A stretch of DNA of 64,000 nt from positions 766,721-830,720 of the forward strand of contig VZQC01005092.1 of NCBI GenBank assembly GCA_009823505.1, written 5' to 3'. Shown piece after piece: positions 57,205 to 64,000 of this stretch (position 1 is its first letter; each line of letters starts with the position of its first letter). Position numbers and translations under genes: made by a program. The stretch is from Rhizomys pruinosus. Lineage: Eukaryota > Chordata > Mammalia > Rodentia > Spalacidae. The notes under the pieces were generated by a model, which did not search any database, had not been told where the DNA came from, and saw only the letters and a list, made by a program, of their open reading frames with translations.

Positions 57205-57697
57205 AATGAAGAAAACAAATGAGCTACTCAAAAGATGGAGTAAAGAGATGAATAGAGACTTCACCAGTAAGGAAGTACAGATGACTGAGAAACATCTTAA
57301 AAAGTGTTCAACATCATTAATAATTAAGGAAATGGAAATTAAAACCACACTAAGGTGTCGTCTCACTCCAATAAGACTGGCCAAGATCAAGAAAATAAAA
57401 GACACCAAATGCTGGTGGGAATGTAAACTGGTACAACCACTGTGGAAAGCAGTGTGGAGAACCCTTAAAAAACTCAAAATGAGCTTACCACCTGACCCAG
57501 CCATACCACTCCTGGGTATATACCTACAAGAATCATCCTCCTGCAAAGGTACATGCACAGCTATGTTTATTGCAGCTCTCTTCACAATAACAAAGACCTG
57601 GAACCAACCCAAATGCCCCTCAACTGATGACTGGATAACAAAAATGTGGTACATCTATACAATGGCGTTCTGTGCAGGGGTAAAGAAAGATGACATC

Positions 57698-57932
57698 GGG
57701 GCTGGAGAGATGGCCTAGTGGTTAAGAGCGCCAACTGCTCTTGCAGAGGACTTGCAGAGGACCCGGGTTTGATCTCCAGCACCTACATGGCATCTGAAAA
57801 CCATCTTTAACTCCAGTTCCAGGGGAATCCAACACCCTCTTCGGACCTCCGCGGCATTGCATGACACGGGTGCACAAACCTACATGCAGACTGTACATTC
57901 ACACATATACGAAAATAAATAAAATTTTAAAA
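57698..57932 (+). mobile_element. B2 SINE, short form
   Basis: Perfect 16-bp target duplication AAAGAAAGATGACATC at 57682-57697 and 57933-57948 in L1 ORF2. It has an extra tandem copy of CTTGCAGAGGA in the head. Confidence 0.97.
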
Positions 57933-58644
57933 AAAGAAAGATGACATCATGAACTTTGCAGGTAAATGGATAGAACTTGAAGCCATTATGCTAAAAGAAT
58001 TTACACAGTTCCAGAAAAAAAAGGAGTGTGTTTTCCCTCATTTGTGGATACTAACACCAAATCCCCAGTTGGCAGGCGAACTGAGCAACTTTATTATTAT
58101 ATTTCATTGTATCTGAAAGCAACTGTGCTGCTATAATGTGAATCTCTTAATGGGCTCTAGAATTGACCTACCACTTGTATTTAGACATTGTAATTACCAT
58201 ATATGGGTGGAAGATATGTATTCATATTCTAAAAATAAGAATGTAAAATTATACTTCATTTTACCTGCATGCAACTTTACTGTTAAAATGTGAATCTCTA
58301 AATGTGTTTGGGAAGTAATCTATAGTTTATTTTCAGATTTTGTGATTTTGATTTATGTGTGGAGTGTATATATGCATATTTTGGAATAATATAAAATTAA
58401 AGGGAACAAGAAAAGAGAGAAAAAAACCTATTCAAAGAATTGACCAAAACAGTAAACTTGTGCATTGTAAAGATTATAAAAGACTGAGAAAAAGATGCAA
58501 GACAGGGCTTAACATGTATGACAGGATCCATGAGCTCTGGCAGGGGGCAGGGATCGTGAGGGGTGGGCATGGATGGGGGAATGAGTCTAAATTTGATTAA
58601 GAAATGTATGAAATGTGCTCTATAAAAATTAAAAAATCTTCAAA

Positions 58645-58870
58645 AATATCTTTAATGATGTTTTGTGTATTTCATACATCATTTCTAAGTCCAATTTAGA
58701 CACATTCCCTTTTCCATGTCCCCCACCCCTCCCCAGTTCATCTGCAGTACCTATCTTGTATCTTTTTTCTCAAGCATTTTAAAGTTTTTTTCTTCTGAGG
58801 TTTATTGTTTGGGCAGAAGTTAACTGTTAAAGTCATTTCTTTGACCCAGTCCTTTTGGTCTGTCAGCATT
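58645..58870 (-). mobile_element. L1 3'UTR fragment
   Basis: Same family as 53945-54094, extending about 80 bp further. It lies tail-to-tail with the plus-strand L1. Confidence 0.8.
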
Positions 58871-59734
58871 TCAACTATACAGTATACCACAAGTATAAAG
58901 TATTAATCTTGTTAAGATAAAATGTTCACAATGGTCCAATTCTGCATTATTTTATTAGCTCAAATAACACATCTTGGTTTGAATAAAAAAAAAAAAACGA
59001 AGCAGCAGATGCTGGCAGAAATTAGTAGTCATTGAGATATTTGATGTTTTATTGGAACCACATAAATTTCAAATGTCCACTAAATGCCTATTAAATGTCC
59101 ACTAAATTCTCCCAGGCCAAATTACCTGACTGAAGTTCATCATTATAGTTATTTTCTTCTAATTTCACACATTGTACTATCACTTCATATCTTTTGTCCT
59201 GTTTTCTTTCTTTGCCTTTTTATTTTTATTTATTTTGTCCTATTTTCTTTTTGTAATATTCATAGATATAGTCCTTTTTTCATGACATCATAAATTTAAC
59301 TTCACCATCCAGTTTTATGATTACTTTTATAGTTTCTCAGCTTGAGTAATTCTTGTGAAAATGAAGAGAACCTGAAATTCTGCATTTTAAGAGGTCATTA
59401 TAAAGGCAAACATATATCATGTAGTTAATAATTATTGTGTTTTTAGGCAATAAAATATTTATGTACCTGTGTGCTTTCTTGGTCATGGGTATTCATAATG
59501 AAGATACTCTTATTCCAGTGAATATTTATTATTTGTAATTATTAAACAAAAATCTATAGTAAAATGACTATTACATATCCATATTTCACATTTCTTAGGT
59601 TATTTATATACTCTGAAAAATTCATACATGGGTACAATGCATTTTGTAATGCCTCCCACATACAATTTCTCCCACATCTCCATCCTAATTTCCTTTCTTC
59701 TCTTCCCTCGTTTGTCATTCATTTTTGTACTTTT
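58871..59734. other. No recognised feature
   Basis: Unique AT-rich DNA with a short A run at 58986-58997. Confidence 0.5.
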
Positions 59735-61100
59735 ATTTAAGTTTGTACATTTTACACAATACATCTTAATCGTATTTAGTCCTCCTCCCCATCTTCACCC
59801 CCACAGTGTTCATCCCACCAGATTTCATGCATTCTGTCCTGTATCTTAAGGCTTATTGAGTCAAGCTTCTATATTCAGGTGTCCCTCCATTCAAACTCAT
59901 CCACAGAAGTCTTCTTAGCCTATCTGGAGTCACTCAAAAAGATAAAATCTCCATCAACCAGCATAATAAGTTGCCAATAATTCTTCAGCTATAGCTGAGG
60001 CCTGCTCATAATTTCCCCAGTTATATGCTGGGTTTCTTTCTGATTTAGGCTTATGAGTCTTGTCGACGATGCCATCATTGATACATGTTAATATGAGCAA
60101 GTTCCAAGAGGCTTCCAAGACTGTTTGATTATGTTCAAGAACCAACCATGGATCTTACAATCTTTCTGTCCTCTATTCTACAATGGTTCCAAAAAACATG
60201 GGTGGGAAAGATTTAATACCGGAGTCCTATCCAGTGACACTCATTCTGCAGTTTATTATTCTCTACACCTTGGCCAGATGTGTCCTTCTGTGTGTGTCAC
60301 ACTCTGTTGCTTGAGGAAGCTTCACTGCTCAGAGTGGAGGTATGAATTAATACTTTCTATCCTATGTTATGATATATTCCATGAGACTTGAGTGCAGCAT
60401 TCCAATATAGGTGTGTCAGGGAGGGCTGGAGATTTCTCAGCATATATTCTAAGTGTGTAAACAGTTGTGGATAAGTCTTCATTAGTGGTAAAAAGAAATT
60501 TCTTTGTTGAGTTGTGAACAGTATACTTGTCTATAAACATAAGAATCCATATTTAGCATACAGTAAGAAATGACATTTGTCTAGTGATATGACAGAAAAA
60601 GGGTGATTGCTTTGATTTATGACCTCTCCATTCCTGTCTATTTGGCTTTGTTTACAGTGTCACAGATGAGCCCCCCGCCCCCCCCCACACACTGGGAGGA
60701 CTTTAAACACAATTAGACACTCCCAAGATAAAAGTGTCAGGAGTGCACCGCTATTGTTTGTTGTGCCAGATATTGTTGTGTTTATTAAGATTTAAAACTG
60801 CATTGGACTGTTGATAGATTTTCTCCTGTAGTAGTTTGCATAATACTTTCTAAAACTCTTAAGAGCTGATGTTCAGGGAGGAGGCCTCTAGGTCAGCTCC
60901 AGCTCCATTGTTCCAAGCCCCATGTCTGAAATATATATTATCTTTGGAAATAAAGGTCCTCCAAGTTCTGCGAGGTAATAAAAGACTGTGGTAATAGTCC
61001 ATGTTATTTTCAGTCTCTGAGACTACCTGAACCAACAAATTGAAGGGAGATTTCTCTTTTCTGGCACTTTTTTTCTTATTTTATAGCCTCAAGTATACAC
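59735..61100 (-). mobile_element. Old L1 3'UTR (Lx-like), first tandem copy
   Basis: T-rich end, a TCCTCCCCAT block, TTTCATGCATTCTGTCCTGT, then the 3'UTR order ending with AGGAGGCCTCTAGGTCAGCTCC at about 60881 (given only in part). Collinear with 61130-62760 at moderate divergence. Confidence 0.75.
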
Positions 61101-61129
61101 ATACACATGTATGTATATTTTTGGTAGGC

Positions 61130-62760
61130 TTCTGAGCTAATATAGTGCCCTCTCTTTTTTTTATACCACCTAAACTTTATTCATTCCTCCTTTGTCTTTC
61201 CTTGTCTCATCCCACTCCTTTTACAAAGTACCCTCATTTTCCTGTTGGTAATACCTGTCTCCTATTATTGCCCTTCTCCTGAGCTCCTCCTTCCTGGTAC
61301 TCCCATAGTTCCCTGTATTTCCTTTCCTCTTCCCTTCTGAGTTGAAAATCCTCCTTTTTGCCCTTCCCCCACTAACAGCATCTGGTTCCTTACTGTCCCC
61401 CTTTCTCTGATTCTTTCTTTCCCTTTCCCTCTCTGTTTCCTTTCCATTTTCCTGGTTCTGAGGCAACATTAGAATATTTGGTCACATATGAGGATTTAGT
61501 GCTAAGACACACAATTTGGCACTCTCCCCTATCCCCCAAGTGGACTTCATGCATTCTGTCATTCATGTTAAGGCTCATCTTGTCAAATTAGTGTCCCCAA
61601 ACATCCTTCAGAAGAGTTTCATCCACTCAGTTCTAGTCAACTTCTCTAGAGTCCTTCCCTTTATGAAGAAAATCTGTTTGTCACCCAAGAGTAATCATCT
61701 GTCAGTAGTTCTTTGGCTAAGGTTGGGGCCTGATGCCCATTTCCACAGTTCTATTCTGGGTTTTTGTGTGCTTGAGTTTGCATGGGTCTTTTGCACATTG
61801 ACACAATTGTTGTAGGTTCACATGACTAACATACTTGGAGCCTATAAGGCTCTATTTCCATATGATCGTGCACCTCCTCCCCTTAGTCTTTCTGAACCCT
61901 TTCCACAATGGTCTCTGAACACTGGATGGGTGAAGTTTAATATAGGAGACCTGTTGAATGAGAGACACTTTGTAGAGTCTTATTCTCTATGCTTTGGGAA
62001 TCTCTGTCCTTCTGTGTTCATGGACCTCTTTTGAACTAGAGAGCTATGTTGATGGGAAGTGAAAGATGCATTAGTATTATTTCTAATACTTGTTCTATCA
62101 TGTTTTGTGGGCCTTAGGTGTATATGTTTCCTTGTAGATGTGTAATCAAGGATTGTACATTTCACAGACAATCTGTGGCTAGTTGTCAAATTCTGTAATA
62201 GTCACCATTTGTTACAAAAGAAGTTTCTTTGAAGAGAAGTGACTTGAATACCTATGTGTAAATATAAAGATCCATATTTAACACATAGTAAACAATTCCA
62301 TTTGTTTAGGGATGTGAAATCGGTTATGGTTACAATACCATGTATGAGTTCCCTCTTATTGAGTGGACTGTAAATACAATTAGGTAGCTATTGATTACCC
62401 CCAAGATAAAGGTGCCATAATGCCCCAATATTGTTGTGGTTATTAAGCTTGCTTAGTGGTCTCAAAGCTCTGAAAGCTGGCTCCCCACAGCTATGAGAGG
62501 AGGTAGCTTCTAGGTCAGTTCCTGTTGCACTGCTCCAAATCCTGTGTCCTGTCTTCAGCAATAGTGTCATAACTTCAATTTCTGGGAGGCAACCAATTGC
62601 TGATGCAATAACATGTATAACTGTGGGAGTCTCTTTGAGTACCCTGGATAACAACTTAAAAGGTGTTTTCTCCTGTATGGCCCAATTTATTTTACGGGCT
62701 TTAGCTCTACACATAGGCTCATGTAAAGTTATTTTATATGTAATTGTTCAGTAGATTTCT
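61130..62760 (-). mobile_element. Old L1 3'UTR (Lx-like), second tandem copy
   Basis: The same block order: TTCATGCATTCTGTCATTCA, GCAGTCTTATTCTC-like text, TCTAGGTCAGTTCCTG. It probably reflects two separate insertions rather than a local duplication, because divergence is high. Confidence 0.75.
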
Positions 62761-62787
62761 GAAATAATGTTTCACTCTGTTTTTTTT

Positions 62788-63033
62788 TTTAATTTTTTTT
62801 TTATTATTTATTTTTGTATGTGTATGAACGTATTGTCTGCATGCAGGTCTGTGCACCCGTGTCGTGCAATGCCGCGGAGGTCAGAAGAGGGTCTCGGATT
62901 CCCCGGAACTGGAGTTCTCCTGGAATTGGAGTTAAAGACGGTTCTTAGCCGCCATGTGGGTGCTGGGGATCGAACCCGGGTCCTCTGCAAGAGCGTCGGT
63001 GCTCTTAGCCACTAGGCTATCTCTCCAGCCCCT
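62788..63033 (-). mobile_element. B2 SINE, long form
   Basis: Full B2 complement. Perfect target duplication TCACTCTGTTTTTTTT at 62772-62787 and 63034-63049. Confidence 0.97.
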
Positions 63034-63069
63034 CACTCTGTTTTTTTTAACCAGCTAAACTTTATTTAT

Positions 63070-63108
63070 CCTCTCTCTCTATTTCTCTGTCTCTCTCTCT
63101 CTCTCTGA
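63070..63108. repeat. (CT)n microsatellite
   Basis: CT repeat with a few A/G interruptions. Confidence 0.85.
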
Positions 63109-63508
63109 CCATCTTTCCTCCCTCTTCATTAAATTTTATTATAAATAGCTAAGTATTGTTAAAATTGACCTTAAAGAAGATAATGCTGAATTAATAAACC
63201 ATTCATCTTAAAATTGTTTTAAATACAATAGCAACAGCTACCATTTATTGATTTGACCTTGTATTATGGAGAATTCTGTATATGGAACTTGGCTCACTCT
63301 CAATTAGAAAAAAAACAGAAACAGGAATAGAAAAGTTACAAGAGCTTTTATATAGCATAAAAATTTAAGAGAAAAGGTCAGGACTCTAATCTAGGTGTAC
63401 TTTGTCTATAGTACTAAGGGCTGTCCCTGACTCCTGTCTACTGCCTGTTTTCCCTTATTTTCCTCTTTTCTTATGTTTTTTTTTTCTTTCTTTCTTTTAT
63501 CCCTCCTT
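63109..63508. other. No recognised feature
   Basis: Unique AT-rich DNA and a T/C-rich stretch before the B2. Confidence 0.5.
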
Positions 63509-63523
63509 TAAAACAAGGGAACT

Positions 63524-63774
63524 TGGGCTGGAGAGATAGCCTAGTGGTTAAGAGCACCGACTGCTCTTGCAGAGGACCCAGGTTCGATCCCCAGCACCCA
63601 CATGGTGGCTAAGAACCGTCGGTAACTCCAATTCCAGGAGAACTCCAGTTCCAGGAGAATCCCAGACCCTCTTCTGGCCTCCACAGCATTGCACGACACA
63701 GGTGCACAGACCTACATGCGGACAGTACACTCATACACATACAAAAATAAATAAAATAAAAAAAAATTAAAAAA
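63524..63774 (+). mobile_element. B2 SINE, long form
   Basis: TGGGCTGGAGAGATAGCC to an A-rich tail. Target duplication TAAAACAAGGGAACT on both sides. Confidence 0.96.
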
Positions 63775-63820
63775 AATAAAACAAGGGAACTCAATACTAG
63801 AGATCATTCCTTAAAAATAA

Positions 63821-64000
63821 AGAAGCCTGGTCTAGCAAGAGCTGACTTTGTCCTCAAGTGGATGGAACTGGTAAATGAAAATCCAAAAGGAGCCAGGGGC
63901 TTCTTCTCACACCAAAACCTGAGAACCAGATCCTCAACTGACCTTGGGAAAACAAGAACCTTGGTTAATCTGGGCTGTGTGTCCTTAAACATCCAAAAGG
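63821..64000 (+). repeat. Unassigned dispersed repeat, copy 2 (cut by window end)
   Basis: Matches 55968-56177 from AAAGAAGCCTGGTCTAGCAA to the last base. The true right border lies outside the window. Confidence 0.8.

Larger units (their letters stand above)
54095..58640 (+). mobile_element. L1: ORF2 second half and 3'UTR, with nested insertions
   Basis: ORF2 text runs through 54734, resumes at 56580, 57205 and 57949, and ends in the 3'UTR at about 58640. The readable frame at 57206-57697 includes KKCSTSLIIKEMEIKTTLRC, KCWWECKLVQPLWKAVWRTL and WNQPKCPSTDDWITKMWYIY. About 39 bp (RRGCGESETLIHC in the copy at 29-968) are deleted before WWECK. Interrupted by the 1.8-kb insert (54752-56562), a B1 (56782-57204) split by a B2, and a B2 (57698-57932). 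Confidence 0.93.

Noticed and set aside
57206..57718. 170-codon frame as a possible gene
   Set aside because: It is the ORF2 C-terminus of a truncated L1 and runs into a B2 at its end.
61130..62760. Tandem duplication with 59735-61100
   Set aside because: Divergence is high and both match old L1 3'UTR sequence found elsewhere in the window, so independent insertions are likelier.

Overview
The window is a stretch of nuclear DNA from a muroid rodent. The evidence is dense and mixed: B1, B2 and B4-type SINEs, L1 fragments whose protein remnants match rodent ORF2, an ERVL-MaLR provirus with rodent-type LTRs, and abundant (GT)n, (GATA)n and (TTTA)n microsatellites. The B2 and B1 sequences differ clearly from the mouse and rat consensus I know, so a non-murine muroid is likely, but I cannot name the species.

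I see no intact functional gene. The window reads as intergenic or intronic sequence, more than half of it recognisable transposon. Gene-derived material is limited to three broken retrocopies: Anxa7 (15985-16440, +, N-terminal part only), Cenph (35795-36758, -, with a clean target-site duplication) and Nudt19 (53225-53795, +, C-terminal part). One 131-codon open frame (12030-12425, -) has protein-like composition that I do not recognise. It lies directly upstream of an L1-like 3' tail present in three copies in the window.

Layout. 1-5480: L1 pieces on both strands, a MaLR LTR scrap, 240-bp tandem units and microsatellites. 5481-9118: an assembly problem. A single N at 6309 joins two overlapping contig ends, so about 2.7 kb is present twice; 760 bp are identical at an offset of exactly 2800, and the rest of the second copy is full of small indels. 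9119-11840: long L1-type 3' tails on the minus strand. 12-18.5 kb: the unknown ORF, SINEs, the Anxa7 retrocopy and a solo LTR. 18.8-22.2 kb: a minus-strand L1 split by a complete 2.05-kb MaLR provirus. 22-30 kb: L1 3'UTR pieces, SINEs, LTRs and unique AT-rich DNA. 29.9-37.85 kb: a long minus-strand L1 hit by two B2, two B1 and the Cenph retrocopy. 37.9-51 kb: mostly unique DNA with SINEs, an L1 3' tail, a candidate LTR and a 223-bp element with perfect 26-bp inverted ends. 51-58.9 kb: a twin-primed L1, the Nudt19 retrocopy and a plus-strand L1 carrying a 1.8-kb insertion, a B1 split by a B2, and another B2. 59.7-64 kb: two old L1 3'UTR copies in tandem, B2s and the second copy of an unassigned repeat.

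No genes act together here. The useful content is insertion history (nesting order, target-site duplications, B2 sub-types), the assembly error, and a few unexplained elements.
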